A stretch of 64,000 nt of DNA, from contig DASZIG010000057.1 of assembly GCA_035949375.1 (NCBI GenBank), positions 1 through 64,000 on the forward strand, in the 5' to 3' direction. The notes beneath the pieces were generated by a model. The model made no database searches. It was not told the origin of the DNA and saw nothing but the letters and a program-made list of their open reading frames with translations. Each line of letters starts with the position of its first letter. Position 1 is the stretch's first letter. Position numbers and translations under genes: made by a program. Below are positions 1-8,959 of the stretch, one piece after another. Origin of the DNA: Gp13-AA77 sp035949375. Its GTDB lineage: Bacteria; Acidobacteriota; Terriglobia; UBA7540.

Positions 1-261
1 GTCGCGCGCGGCGGCGCTTCCTCGGCTGTAAGTTATTGGGATATAATAGGATAGCTAAGGTCTGTGCCGGAACCAGCGGCCGACGGGATGCAGCACAAAA
101 GTCAAACGAAGCCACGTGCCTCCGGGCGCTCGGACTCGGCGAAAACCGCGACTCCGGCGTGACGCCATGGGCCGCTTGTGCTAAGGTTCTGGATGGCGGG
201 TGCAGCGCCAGCCCTGGAGGAGTTAGCCGGGCTCGAGAATGCGCGGCGCCATCATCCATCC
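1..261. other. Upstream region without a recognised gene
   Basis: No convincing gene is seen here. The stretch holds a TATAAT hexamer at 42-47 and one copy of the AAACGAAGCCAC word at 104-115, which recurs in non-coding DNA at 32.6-32.8 kb and 53.8-53.9 kb. The hexamer could be the -10 element of a promoter for the downstream PLP enzyme, but no good -35 element was found. Confidence 0.4.
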
Positions 262-1437
262 ATGAACAGCCTACTCTCCTGGCGCGATCAGTTTCCCATC
301 CTCGACAAGACCACCTACCTCATTTCCAACTCGCTCGGTGCGATGCCGCGCGCGGTTTACGATCGTCTCAAGGATTATGCCGACATCTGGGCAGCACGCG
401 GAGTGCGGGCGTGGGAGGAGGGCTGGTGGGAAGCGGGCGCGGAGGCCGGCGACCGGATTGGCGGGTTGCTGGGCGCCGAGCCGGGCAGTATCTCGATCCA
501 CCAGAACGTGACCCTCACTCAGGCGGTCATCGCCTCGTGCTTCGATTTCAGTGGGCGCAGGAACAAGGTGGTGCTGGTCGATCTCGAGTTTCCGTCCATC
601 GTCTACTTTTATCTTGAACAGCGGCGGCGCGGCGCGCGCGTCGAGATGGTGAAGAGCGAGGACGGCGTGCGAGTTCCGCTCGACAAGCTCCTCGATGCGA
701 TCGACGAAGAGACGCTGCTGGTGCCCGTGTCGCACGTCATCTTCCGCAGCTCGTACCTGCAGGACGCGCGCGCCATCGTTGAACGCGCGCACCAGGTGGG
801 CGCGCACGTGGTCCTCGACGTCTACCAGTCGGCGGGCACGGTGCCGCTCGATCTCAAGGCGCTCGAGGTGGACTTCGCGGTGGGCGGCGTGCTCAAGTGG
901 CTGTGCGGCGGACCCGGGGTCGCGTACCTCTACGTGCGTCCCGATCTGCGGGCCTCACTCGAGCCCACCATGGCGGGCTGGCTCGCGCACAAGCGTCCGT
1001 TCGAGTTTGAAGTCGGGGAGATCGACCGCACCGAGGATTCGTACCGATTCCTGAACGGCACGCCGCAGATTCTGCCGGTCTACGCCTGCCGGCCCGGGCT
1101 CGAGATCATCGGGCAGGCGGGCATCGAGAACATTCGCGCGCGTTCGATCGAGCAGACCGGACGCTTGATTCGCGGCGCGGAGGCGCGCGGCTGGCGCGTG
1201 AACACGCCGCGCGATCCCGGGGAGCGCGGCGGGACGGTTTCCATCGATTGCCCGCACGGCTACGAGATCATGCGGGAGCTGGTGGCGCGCGACGTGTTGG
1301 TGGATTATCGTCCCAAGGCCGGTATCCGGCTCTCGCCGCATTTCTACAATCGCGATGACGAGATCGACTTCGCGCTGGAGCAAATCGAGGACATCGTGTC
1401 CACGCGGGCCTGGGAACGGCACCTGCAGCATGCGTAA
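262..1437 (+). CDS. Kynureninase-like class V PLP enzyme
   Basis: This 391-residue protein has the fold-type I class V layout of kynureninase-like enzymes. The N-terminal segment reads WRDQFPILD followed by YLISNSLGAMP, typical of the family start. The PLP-binding lysine is expected at about residue 212 in GGVLKWLCGGPG, which resembles the kynureninase Lys motif. A kynureninase would cleave kynurenine to anthranilate and alanine, but no other tryptophan-catabolism gene is nearby, so the substrate is open; a related desulfurase or lyase is possible. I chose the ATG at 262 because homology begins there; in-frame GTG at 178 and ATG at 193 (weak AAGG upstream) would add a non-conserved leader. 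It is followed 72 nt later by the protease gene on the same strand. Confidence 0.75.
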   Translation: MNSLLSWRDQFPILDKTTYLISNSLGAMPRAVYDRLKDYADIWAARGVRAWEEGWWEAGAEAGDRIGGLLGAEPGSISIHQNVTLTQAVIASCFDFSGRRNKVVLVDLEFPSIVYFYLEQRRRGARVEMVKSEDGVRVPLDKLLDAIDEETLLVPVSHVIFRSSYLQDARAIVERAHQVGAHVVLDVYQSAGTVPLDLKALEVDFAVGGVLKWLCGGPGVAYLYVRPDLRASLEPTMAGWLAHKRPFEFEVGEIDRTEDSYRFLNGTPQILPVYACRPGLEIIGQAGIENIRARSIEQTGRLIRGAEARGWRVNTPRDPGERGGTVSIDCPHGYEIMRELVARDVLVDYRPKAGIRLSPHFYNRDDEIDFALEQIEDIVSTRAWERHLQHA

Positions 1438-1509
1438 GTTCGGCGCGGCGGCGCCCCCTGTGGCCACCCACGCGTCCAACGCGAAGAGACTACTCGAAGG
1501 GGGATCGTT

Positions 1510-4500
1510 ATGAGAATCCGAAGTTGCGCTTTTGCTGTGCTCCTGGCCGCGGCCACCTGCGCCGGGCAAAGCCGCAAGCCGACACTGCTGCAATCACCCA
1601 CCGTGAGCAAGACCCAGATCGCCTTCGTCTACGGCGGCGACATTTGGGTCGTCAGCCGCCAGGGCGGGGAAGCCCAACGCCTGGTGACGGGCATGAACCG
1701 CCTCGTCAACGCCATCTTTTCGCCGGACGGAGCCCTGATCGCGTACACCGGGGACTACGACGGGAACGTCGACGTGTACGTGGTTGCGGCTACGGGCGGC
1801 GAGCCGCGGCGCCTGACCTATCATCCCGGCGACGACGTGCTGGTGGGATGGACGCCCGACAGCAAGAGCGTCCTGTTCAATTCCCGCCGTGACAGCGCGA
1901 CGGATTCGGGCAAGTTATTCACCATGCCGGTGGAGGGCGGATTTCCCACCGCCATCCCGCTGGCCATGGCTGAAGACGGAGCGCTCTCGCCCGACGGCAC
2001 GCATCTGGCTTACTCGCCGATCTTCCAGTGGGAACCGGATTGGAAGCACTATCGCGGCGGCCAGACCACCAAGATCTGGATCGCCGATCTTTCGGACTCG
2101 AGCGTGGTGAAGATCCCGCGCGAGAACTCCAATGACAAAAATCCCATGTGGGTCGGCAAGACGGTTTACTTTCTCTCGGACCGCAACGGTCCCGTCGCCC
2201 TGTTTGCTTACGACACCGAGACTCAGAAGGTGACGCAAGCCGTCAAGAACGATGGCTTCGACATCAAGGGCGCCTCGGCCGGTCCGGGCGCGATCGTCTA
2301 CTATCAGTTGGGAAGCATCTACCTGTACGATCTCGCCAAACGTGAATCCAAGGCCGTCGACATTCGCGTGGCCGGCGACATGCCGCAAGTGCGGCCTCAT
2401 TTTGTGAAGGTGGCCACGGCGGCGCAGAGCCAGATCCTGAACCAGGGGATTTCGCCCGGAGGAGCGCGCGCGGTATTCGAAGCCCACGGCGAGATTCTCA
2501 CCGTGCCCGCCGAGAAGGGCGACATCCGCAACATCACCGGGACCACGGCCGTGGCGGAGCGCGACCCCGCCTGGTCGCCCGACGGCAAATCGATCGCTTA
2601 CTTCTCCGATGAATCGGGCGAGTATGCGCTTCACATCCGGCCCCAGAACGGCATCGGCGCGGTTCGCAAGATCGATCTGGGCAAGCCCGCGTCGTTTTTC
2701 TACACGCCGACCTGGTCGCCGGACAGCAAGAAGATCGCGTATAACGACAAGCGGCTCAATCTCTGGTACGTGGACCTCGATCGCGGAACTCCCGTGAAAG
2801 TGGACACCGACCGATTTGATTCCCCGTTGCACGAGTTTGACGTGGTCTGGTCGCCAGACAGCAAGTGGCTGGCCTACACGAAGCAGTTGCCGAGCCAGTT
2901 GCGGGCGGCGTTTGTCTACGCGCTCGACACCGGCAAGTCCACACAGGTGACCGACGGCATGAGCGACGTGCTCTATCCGAACTTCGACAGGAACGGCAAG
3001 TACCTCTACTTCACGGCCAGCACCGACATGGGCCTGAGCACGGGCTGGCTCGACATGACGAGTGACGCCCATCCGATCACGCGCAGCGCCTACGTGATCG
3101 TACTCGGCAAGGATCTGCCCTCGCCTCTGCCGCCGGAAAGCGATGACGAGAAACCGGAAGAGTCCAAAGAGCCAAAGAAACCCGGCGTGGGCGTGGACGG
3201 GGCGGGCGAAGACCAGGCTGCCGCCGGCGACGCCCAGAAGCCCGATCAGGCCAAGGGCGATGCGGCCAAGAAGCCGGAGCCCGTCAAGGTCACGATCGAC
3301 TTTGAGAACATCAGTCAGCGCATCCTCTCGCTTCCGATTCCCCCGCAAAACTACGTCGGCATGGTCGCCGGCAAGGAAGGCATTCTCTACCTTCAGCAGG
3401 CAGCGCAAGTGCCGGGTGCGGGCGACGGCGGTGGACCGCCGTCGGTCACTCTGCAGAGATTTGAGCTCAAGACGCGGAAGACCGACAAGCTGCTGGACGG
3501 GGTCACCGCCTTTTCTCTCTCGTTTGACGGCGAGAAGATGCTCTACCAGCAGCAGAAGAAGTGGTTCATCGCCGCGGCGGACAAGGCTCCAGCGCCCGGC
3601 GCGGGCATGCTCAAGACCGATGACATGGAGGTCTACGTTGACCCGCGCGCCGAGTGGAAGCAGATGTACCACGAAGTGTGGCGCATCGAACGCGACTTCT
3701 TTTACGATCCGCACTACCACGGCTTGAATCTGGACGAGGCGGAGAAGACTTTCGCGCCTTATCTCGACGATGTCGCGAGCCGCGACGACTTGAACTATCT
3801 GTTTCGAGAGATGCTGAGCTACATGTCGGTGGGACACATGTTCGTGCGTGGCGGAGCGCAACCGGACGCGCCCAAAGTACAGGTCGGGCTGCTTGGCGCC
3901 GACTACAAGATCGAGAGCGGTCGCTATCGCTTTGCCAAGGTGTTCGGCGGCGAGAACTGGAATCCCGAGCTTCACGCCCCGCTCACCGAGCCCGGTGTCA
4001 ACGTGAAAAATGGCGAGTACCTGCTGGCGGTGAACGGCCGCGAGCTGCACGACCACGACAACGTCTACAGCTTCTTCGAGGAGACCGCGGGCCGGCAGAC
4101 CGTGCTCAGGGTGGGACCAAACCCCGACGGCTCAGGCTCGCGCGACGTGACCGTGGTTCCGATTCCGAGCGAAGATCAACTGCGGCACCTCGATTGGATC
4201 GAAGGCAACCGGCGCAAAGTCGACGAATTGAGCGGCGGGAAGCTCGCTTACGTTCATCTGCCCGACACGGCCGACGGCGGCTTCACCAGCTTTAATCGGT
4301 ACTACTTCTCGCAGGTTGGGCGCGAGGGCGCGGTGATTGACGAGCGCTACAATCACGGCGGCCAGCTCGCTGACTACATCATCGATCATCTGCGGCGTCC
4401 GGTAATGAGCCGGGTGGAGACGCGCGAGGGTGAGTCCTATTCCGAACCCGTCGAGTCGATTTACGGGCCCAAGGTTATGATCATCAACCAATTCGCGGGC

Positions 4501-4860
4501 TCGGGCGGCGACGCCATGCCCTGGTACTTCCGCAAGGCCGGCATCGGGCCGCTAATCGGACACCAGACCTGGGGCGGATTGGTCGGCATCGGCGGCTACC
4601 CGGTGCTCGTGGACGGCGGCCGTGTGACGGCGCCGCGTTGGGCGATCTTCGGGCTGAAGGGCGAGTGGGAAGTGGAGAACCACGGAATCGTTCCGGACAT
4701 CGCGGTCGAGATGGACCCGAAGCTCGTTCGCGAGGGACACGATCCGCAACTGGAAAAGGCGGTCGAGGTGGCGCTCGAGTTGTTGAAGAAGAATCCGCCG
4801 GCGAGCTATCCGGCGCCCGCCTACCCGGACTATCACGCCAAGCTGCCCGCGAGCGAGTAG
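1510..4860 (+). CDS. Secreted tricorn-type S41 protease with TolB-like propeller
   Basis: This 1116-residue protein starts with a signal peptide (charged MRIR, hydrophobic core, Ala-rich cleavage region near residue 20). Residues about 30-530 contain repeated SPDG/SPDSK blades of TolB/PD40 beta-propellers. A charged Glu/Lys/Pro-rich linker lies near 540-600. The C-terminal part has the tricorn core (EWKQMYHEVWRIERDFFYDP), the His-containing SVGHMF motif, a PDZ-like segment and the S41 serine motif AGSGGDAMPWYF near residue 1000. Tricorn-like proteases hydrolyse peptides to short fragments; the propeller probably gates the substrate. The signal peptide argues for a periplasmic or extracellular location. 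The stop is TAG at 4858-4860. No partner aminopeptidase is adjacent. Confidence 0.88.
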   Translation: MRIRSCAFAVLLAAATCAGQSRKPTLLQSPTVSKTQIAFVYGGDIWVVSRQGGEAQRLVTGMNRLVNAIFSPDGALIAYTGDYDGNVDVYVVAATGGEPRRLTYHPGDDVLVGWTPDSKSVLFNSRRDSATDSGKLFTMPVEGGFPTAIPLAMAEDGALSPDGTHLAYSPIFQWEPDWKHYRGGQTTKIWIADLSDSSVVKIPRENSNDKNPMWVGKTVYFLSDRNGPVALFAYDTETQKVTQAVKNDGFDIKGASAGPGAIVYYQLGSIYLYDLAKRESKAVDIRVAGDMPQVRPHFVKVATAAQSQILNQGISPGGARAVFEAHGEILTVPAEKGDIRNITGTTAVAERDPAWSPDGKSIAYFSDESGEYALHIRPQNGIGAVRKIDLGKPASFFYTPTWSPDSKKIAYNDKRLNLWYVDLDRGTPVKVDTDRFDSPLHEFDVVWSPDSKWLAYTKQLPSQLRAAFVYALDTGKSTQVTDGMSDVLYPNFDRNGKYLYFTASTDMGLSTGWLDMTSDAHPITRSAYVIVLGKDLPSPLPPESDDEKPEESKEPKKPGVGVDGAGEDQAAAGDAQKPDQAKGDAAKKPEPVKVTIDFENISQRILSLPIPPQNYVGMVAGKEGILYLQQAAQVPGAGDGGGPPSVTLQRFELKTRKTDKLLDGVTAFSLSFDGEKMLYQQQKKWFIAAADKAPAPGAGMLKTDDMEVYVDPRAEWKQMYHEVWRIERDFFYDPHYHGLNLDEAEKTFAPYLDDVASRDDLNYLFREMLSYMSVGHMFVRGGAQPDAPKVQVGLLGADYKIESGRYRFAKVFGGENWNPELHAPLTEPGVNVKNGEYLLAVNGRELHDHDNVYSFFEETAGRQTVLRVGPNPDGSGSRDVTVVPIPSEDQLRHLDWIEGNRRKVDELSGGKLAYVHLPDTADGGFTSFNRYYFSQVGREGAVIDERYNHGGQLADYIIDHLRRPVMSRVETREGESYSEPVESIYGPKVMIINQFAGSGGDAMPWYFRKAGIGPLIGHQTWGGLVGIGGYPVLVDGGRVTAPRWAIFGLKGEWEVENHGIVPDIAVEMDPKLVREGHDPQLEKAVEVALELLKKNPPASYPAPAYPDYHAKLPASE

Positions 4861-4927
4861 GCGGGTCGTCGGGCGGGAAGCGGGCACGTGCGGCGGCGGG
4901 CGTTCATCGCGCTCGGCGTTGCGCGAG

Positions 4928-5386
4928 TCAACTTTTCAGCGCGTCCAGCACTTCGCGGATATGCCCGTCCACGCGCACGCGCGGGAACACGTGGGTGATG
5001 TTGCCGTCGGGCCCGACGATGTACGTCGTGCGCACGATGCCCATCGACTTCTTGCCGTACATGTTCTTTTCCTGCCAGACGCCGTAAGCCTCAAGCGTCC
5101 GGTGCTCCGGATCGGAGAGCAGGGGGAAGTTGAGCTTGAACTTGTCGCGAAACTTCCGCAGGTCCTCGACTGAGTCAGCACTGCACCCGGCCACCGCCGC
5201 GTTTACCGCCTCCAGTTCTTTTATGGCGTCACGGAACTGGTTCGCCTCGCTCGTTCAGCCGGGTGTGTCCGCTTTGGGGAAGAAGTACAGCACAAGATTG
5301 CGGCTGCGGAAATCCTTCAGTGCCGTGTCCTTTCCGGAATCCGAGAGCATCAGGAAATCCGGAGCCTTGTCACCTACGTCGAGCAT
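4928..5386 (-). CDS. bcp: BCP-type peroxiredoxin, probable selenoprotein (in-frame TGA at codon 44)
   Basis: Read through a single in-frame TGA (5257-5255), this gene gives a complete 152-residue BCP/PrxQ-type thiol peroxidase. Before the TGA it reads KAPDF and then YFFPKADTPG; after it TSEANQFRD, matching the family motif PKADTPGCT with the peroxidatic cysteine replaced by the TGA codon (residue 44). The rest of the fold is intact: GCSADSVED, FPLLSDPEHRTLEAYGVW and the C-terminal VFPRVRVDGH. The usual resolving Cys five residues on is Asn; the only encoded Cys is residue 68. The start ATG at 5386 has AGAGGAG eight bases upstream. The simplest reading is selenocysteine insertion; a Cys-to-stop mutation is the alternative. 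It lies 66 nt downstream of gatB on the same strand. An internal start at 5194 would give only a dead C-terminal fragment. Confidence 0.85.
5212..5240 (-). promoter_or_regulatory. Candidate bacterial SECIS hairpin
   Basis: On the bcp mRNA strand, CCAGUUC (5240-5234) pairs perfectly with GAACUGG (5218-5212), a 7-bp stem that begins 14 nt after the UGA. The apical loop is 15 nt and begins C-G-U, so it has a G within the first two loop bases, about 21 nt after the UGA. Known bacterial SECIS elements lie immediately downstream of UGA within the coding region and show a loop G at such a distance. The loop is slightly longer than usual; a second short pairing inside it (GUG with CAU) could shorten it. 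Confidence 0.55.
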
Positions 5387-5452
5387 AAGGTCACTCCTCT
5401 CCATGACGCACGCCGGCAGAGCGGCGATCGCCACAGGCCCGAGATGCCACCG

Positions 5453-6931
5453 TCAGCCTGGGCCGAGCTCGCGTTTCAGCACGTCCTGCACAACCTGCGC
5501 GTTCGCCTGGCCGCGCGTGGCCTTCATCACCTGTCCCACGAACCATCCGAGCGTAGCCGTCTTGCCGCTGCGATACTGTTCCGCCTGCTTGGGATTGGCC
5601 GCGATTACCTCGCGCGCCGCCTGGGCGATCGTGTCGGGATCGCTGATCTGGGCGAGGCTCTTTTCCTCGATCACATCGCGCGCGGTCTTGCCGGTCACGA
5701 CCATCTCCTCAAGAACGTCCTTGCCGATCTTGCCCGTAATCGTTCCCTTGGCGACCAGTGCGATCAGCTCCGCGAGATTCTCCGCCGGGACAGGACGATC
5801 GAGAAGTGCTTTCCCGTGCCGTTCGAGCGTGAACGCCAGGTCGTTCAGAATCCAGTTGGCCACGAGCTTGGGCTCGCCGCAGAGCCTCGCCACTTGCTCG
5901 AAATAGTCCGCCTGGGCCCGGGACGACACGAGCAACGCCGCGTCCTGCTTGGGCAGGCGGTGCTCCTGCAGGAATCGATCCTCCTTCGCCTGGGGCAACT
6001 CCGGCAGCGACCGGCGCACCTCCTCGAGCCAGGCGTCCGGCACGACCAGCGGCGGCAGATCGGGCTCGGGAAAGTAGCGATAATCGTGGGCGTGCTCCTT
6101 GCTGCGCATCCCGTACGTGCGCTGCTCCCGGCTGTCCCAGAGCCGCGTCTCCTGCAGCACGCGTCCGCCGCCATCGACGATCTCGATCTGCCGGTCGATC
6201 TCGTAAGCCAGCGCGCGCTGGATAAAGCGGAAGGAATTCACGTTTTTCACTTCCGTCTTGGTGCCGAATTTCTCGGCCCCGCGCACCCGCACGCTGACGT
6301 TGGCGTCGCAGCGCAGGCTGCCCTCTTCCATGTTGCAGTCGGAGACTTCGAGGTAGAGCATCACCGTCTTGAGAAGAGTCAGGTAGGCGTGAGCCTCCTC
6401 GGGGGTGCGCAGGTCGGGCTCGCTGACGATCTCGATCAGGGGCACGCCGGAGCGGTTGAGGTCGATATACGACACGCGATCGGAGTCCGGAAAGCCCTCG
6501 TGCAGCGATTTACCCGCGTCCTCCTCCAGATGGACGCGCGTCACGCCGATCTGCTTGCGCACCCCGTCCGTCTCGATCTCGAGCCAGCCGTGCTCGGCCA
6601 GGGGCTGATCGAACTGGGAGATCTGATAGCCCTTGGGCAGGTCGGGGTAGAAGTAGTTCTTGCGCGCGAAGCGCGAAAAAGGATTGACGGTCGCGTTCAA
6701 TCCAAGCGCGGCCTTGATGGCCATGCTCACGGCTTCGCGATTGAGCACCGGCAGGGCGCCGGGCAGCCCCAGGCATACCGGGCAGGTGTTCGAGTTGGGC
6801 GGAGCGCCGAAAGCCGTCGAGCAAGCACAAAAGATCTTCGACCGGGTCAGGAGTTGGACGTGCACCTCGAGCCCGATCACGACTTCGTAACGCGCGCGAA
6901 CCTCGGGCGAGATCATAGTCTCAACGGGCAT
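5453..6931 (-). CDS. gatB: Asp-tRNA(Asn)/Glu-tRNA(Gln) amidotransferase subunit B
   Basis: This 492-residue protein is a full-length GatB. The start YEVVIGLEVHVQL and the TCPVCLGLPGALPVLN segment are hallmark GatB sequences, with the CAC/CPVC cysteines of the zinc site. The kinase-like cradle domain is followed by the C-terminal YqeY-like tail (LAELIALVAKGTITGKIGKDVLEEM and GWFVGQVMKATRGQAN). GatB binds the mischarged tRNA and, with GatA and GatC, converts Glu-tRNA(Gln) or Asp-tRNA(Asn) to the amide form. gatA and gatC are not in this window. The gene follows a TATAAT box on the minus strand and a GAGGAC ribosome site, and precedes bcp in the same direction. Confidence 0.97.
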   Translation of the reverse strand: MPVETMISPEVRARYEVVIGLEVHVQLLTRSKIFCACSTAFGAPPNSNTCPVCLGLPGALPVLNREAVSMAIKAALGLNATVNPFSRFARKNYFYPDLPKGYQISQFDQPLAEHGWLEIETDGVRKQIGVTRVHLEEDAGKSLHEGFPDSDRVSYIDLNRSGVPLIEIVSEPDLRTPEEAHAYLTLLKTVMLYLEVSDCNMEEGSLRCDANVSVRVRGAEKFGTKTEVKNVNSFRFIQRALAYEIDRQIEIVDGGGRVLQETRLWDSREQRTYGMRSKEHAHDYRYFPEPDLPPLVVPDAWLEEVRRSLPELPQAKEDRFLQEHRLPKQDAALLVSSRAQADYFEQVARLCGEPKLVANWILNDLAFTLERHGKALLDRPVPAENLAELIALVAKGTITGKIGKDVLEEMVVTGKTARDVIEEKSLAQISDPDTIAQAAREVIAANPKQAEQYRSGKTATLGWFVGQVMKATRGQANAQVVQDVLKRELGPG

Positions 6932-6951
6932 GCTTGCAAGTCCTCGAATCG

Positions 6952-6957
6952 ATTATA
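6952..6957 (-). promoter_or_regulatory. TATAAT -10 element upstream of gatB
   Basis: A perfect TATAAT on the minus strand lies 20 nt before the gatB ATG (6931). No convincing -35 hexamer was found at the right distance. The 20-nt leader contains GAGGAC as a possible ribosome site. Confidence 0.5.
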
Positions 6958-7045
6958 TCCGAGCAAGTGCCGTAGGGGCGCGGCTTGCTGCGCCTCGCGC
7001 CACCCCGCCGAAGATCGGACTAGCGACGGCGGCGTCTCAGAATGC

Positions 7046-7921
7046 TTACCGCCGACCGGCTGCCAATCCGCCGCACGTTACCCATGTGACTCGCGGGCGG
7101 CCGCTCGAGGGATTGCGGTCGACCGCTACCTCGGTGCGGAACGCGCGGCTCAACTGGGCGGCGTCGAACACAGCCTCGGGAGTTCCCTGGCGGACCACGC
7201 GTCCGGCGTCCAGCAGAAGAACGTGATCGGCCATTTCCGAGGCGAGGTTCAGCTCGTGGGTCACGATGATGACGATGAAGGGCTCGCTGCCGGCCAGCCG
7301 TCGCAGCAGGCTGAGCATCTCGATCTGGTAGCCGATATCGAGATTGGCTGTAGGTTCGTCGAGCAGCAACAGGCGGGGCCGCTGTGCCAGAGTCCGGGCG
7401 AGCACGGCGCGCTGAAATTCTCCCCCGCTGATCTCGGTCAGGCGGCGGCTGCCGAGGTGCTGCAGGCTGGTTTCGGCGGCCGCCCAATCCACCCAGCGCT
7501 CGTCTTCGCCGGTTTCGAACAGACGCCCCACGTGCGGATGCCGTCCCTGCCGGACGAACTCGCGGACGGTGAAGGCAAACAGCAGCGGGGTGTCCTGACG
7601 CGCCAGACCCACCCGGCGCGCCCGCGCCGAGGCGGACATGGCGTGCAGATCGTCTCCTTCGAGCAACACTCTGCCCGAGCCGGGCTTCAAATGGCCGCTC
7701 GCGATCTCGAGCAGCGTGGATTTGCCGGAGCCGTTCGGTCCGATGATCGCTGTGAGCGAGCCCGGGCGAGCGTCGAAGCTTGCCGGACCAAGCTCAAAGT
7801 GCGGATAACGGAACGTGACGCGGTCAACCGAGAGGCGGTCGCCGCGAGATGATCCCGAGCGCAATTCGCTGCCCTTGGGACCTTCCGGCGCGGCCTCGGG
7901 TTTTCGTTCGATCACGCTCAT
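7046..7921 (-). CDS. ABC importer ATPase (BtuD/FhuC/HmuV type)
   Basis: This is the cytoplasmic ATPase of a FecCD-type importer. It has Walker A GPNGSGKSTLL, the Q-loop region GLARQDTPLLF, the signature SGGEFQRAVLARTLAQ and Walker B LLLLDEPTANLD, followed by the H-loop VTHELN. It lies directly after the permease and binding-protein genes, so the three form one import operon. The C-terminal extension reaching GLAAGRR is typical of the family's regulatory tail. I use the ATG at 7921 (291 aa); an upstream TTG at 7945 with weak ACGGGA is also possible. Substrate could be cobalamin, heme or a ferric siderophore; the sequence alone does not decide. Confidence 0.9.
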   Translation of the reverse strand: MSVIERKPEAAPEGPKGSELRSGSSRGDRLSVDRVTFRYPHFELGPASFDARPGSLTAIIGPNGSGKSTLLEIASGHLKPGSGRVLLEGDDLHAMSASARARRVGLARQDTPLLFAFTVREFVRQGRHPHVGRLFETGEDERWVDWAAAETSLQHLGSRRLTEISGGEFQRAVLARTLAQRPRLLLLDEPTANLDIGYQIEMLSLLRRLAGSEPFIVIIVTHELNLASEMADHVLLLDAGRVVRQGTPEAVFDAAQLSRAFRTEVAVDRNPSSGRPRVTWVTCGGLAAGRR

Positions 7922-7957
7922 GGCGCTGTGAAGGGGTATCTCCAAGGTCCCGTAACG

Positions 7958-8959
7958 TCATCCTGCCCTACGGCGGAGAAGGTAGATAAAGACCGGCGCT
8001 CCGGCGACGGCGGTAACCGCACCCACCGGCAGCTCTAGCGGAGCGACGACGGTCCGGGCCAGGGTATCCGCAAGAATGAGGATCGTGGCGCCGCCCAGGG
8101 CCGCGGCCGGGATCAGCAGGCGGTGATCGCTGCCCACAAGCATGCGTCCGAGGTGCGGCACCAGCAGCCCCAGGTATCCGATCGTTCCGCTCACGGAGAC
8201 GGCGAGACCTGTCAGCAGGGAAGCGAGGAGAAACACGATGGTCTCGACGCGCGCCACAGGAACGCCCAGGTGAGCCGCTTCCACGTCGCCGAGCAAGAGC
8301 ACATTCAGATCCTTGGCGAACCCATAGAGTACGAGGATGCCGAGCGCGATCACGGGGGCCATGAATCCGATGCGCGCGCTCGTGACCACGCTCAAGTCTC
8401 CCATCAACCAGAAAGCCGTACCGCGGACATCGCGGGTGGAGAGCATCGTGAGCACGAACAGGATCACGGCGGAAAGGAAGGATGCCGTGACCACGCCGGC
8501 GAGCACCAGCGTATAGCTCGTCAGGCGTCCGCCGCGACGTCCGAGCAGGTACACCCAGGCCGTGGTGGCCACGGCCCCCGCGAAGGCGAGCACAGGCGCG
8601 GCCGCCGCCCACCAGCCGCCGAGCCACAGCGCCAGGATCTCGCCGAGCGCGGCTCCGCTCGAAATGCCCAGCACGTACGGATCTGCCAAAGGGTTGCGCA
8701 GCAGGGCTTGCAGGGCCGTTCCGGAAACCGCCAGCGCCGCGCCCACCAACGCGGCCATCAGCACGCGCGGCAGGCGCAGGTCGCGAACAATGGCGAGCCC
8801 TTGAGGGTCGCCCGCGTGGCCCATGAGCGCGGACCACACGCGGGGGATGGAAAGATGCACGCCGCCGAGGCCGAGCGCCGCCAGCGCGGTGAGGAATAGC
8901 AAAGCGCCCAATCCGAGCGCGACGCTCAAGGCGTTGCGCCGGGTCGCGGGCAGGCTCAT
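7958..8959 (-). CDS. FecCD-family ABC permease
   Basis: This 333-residue polytopic membrane protein belongs to the BtuC/FecCD family. Diagnostic segments are LRLPRVLMAALVGAALAVSG with ALLRNPLADPYVLGISSGA in the N-terminal half and SGTIGYLGLLVPHLGRMLVG with PLELPVGAVTAVAGAPVFIYLL at the C-terminus. About nine to ten hydrophobic segments fit the BtuC topology. It forms the transmembrane pore of the importer as a homodimer. Its ATG overlaps the last bases of the upstream binding-protein gene by 4 nt (8956-8959), so translation is probably coupled. Confidence 0.92.
   Translation of the reverse strand: MSLPATRRNALSVALGLGALLFLTALAALGLGGVHLSIPRVWSALMGHAGDPQGLAIVRDLRLPRVLMAALVGAALAVSGTALQALLRNPLADPYVLGISSGAALGEILALWLGGWWAAAAPVLAFAGAVATTAWVYLLGRRGGRLTSYTLVLAGVVTASFLSAVILFVLTMLSTRDVRGTAFWLMGDLSVVTSARIGFMAPVIALGILVLYGFAKDLNVLLLGDVEAAHLGVPVARVETIVFLLASLLTGLAVSVSGTIGYLGLLVPHLGRMLVGSDHRLLIPAAALGGATILILADTLARTVVAPLELPVGAVTAVAGAPVFIYLLRRRAG

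Noticed and set aside
1915..4056. 713-codon minus-strand frame opposite the protease
   Set aside because: It mirrors codon bias of the tricorn-like gene, whose motifs are unmistakable.
4928..5386. Frameshift or assembly error as the cause of the split peroxiredoxin
   Set aside because: Both halves are in the same frame; only a single TGA codon separates them, so no indel is involved. A point error in the read cannot be excluded without coverage data.
5444..7852. 802-codon plus-strand frame opposite gatB and the ABC ATPase
   Set aside because: It crosses two well-supported minus-strand genes and has no domain of its own.
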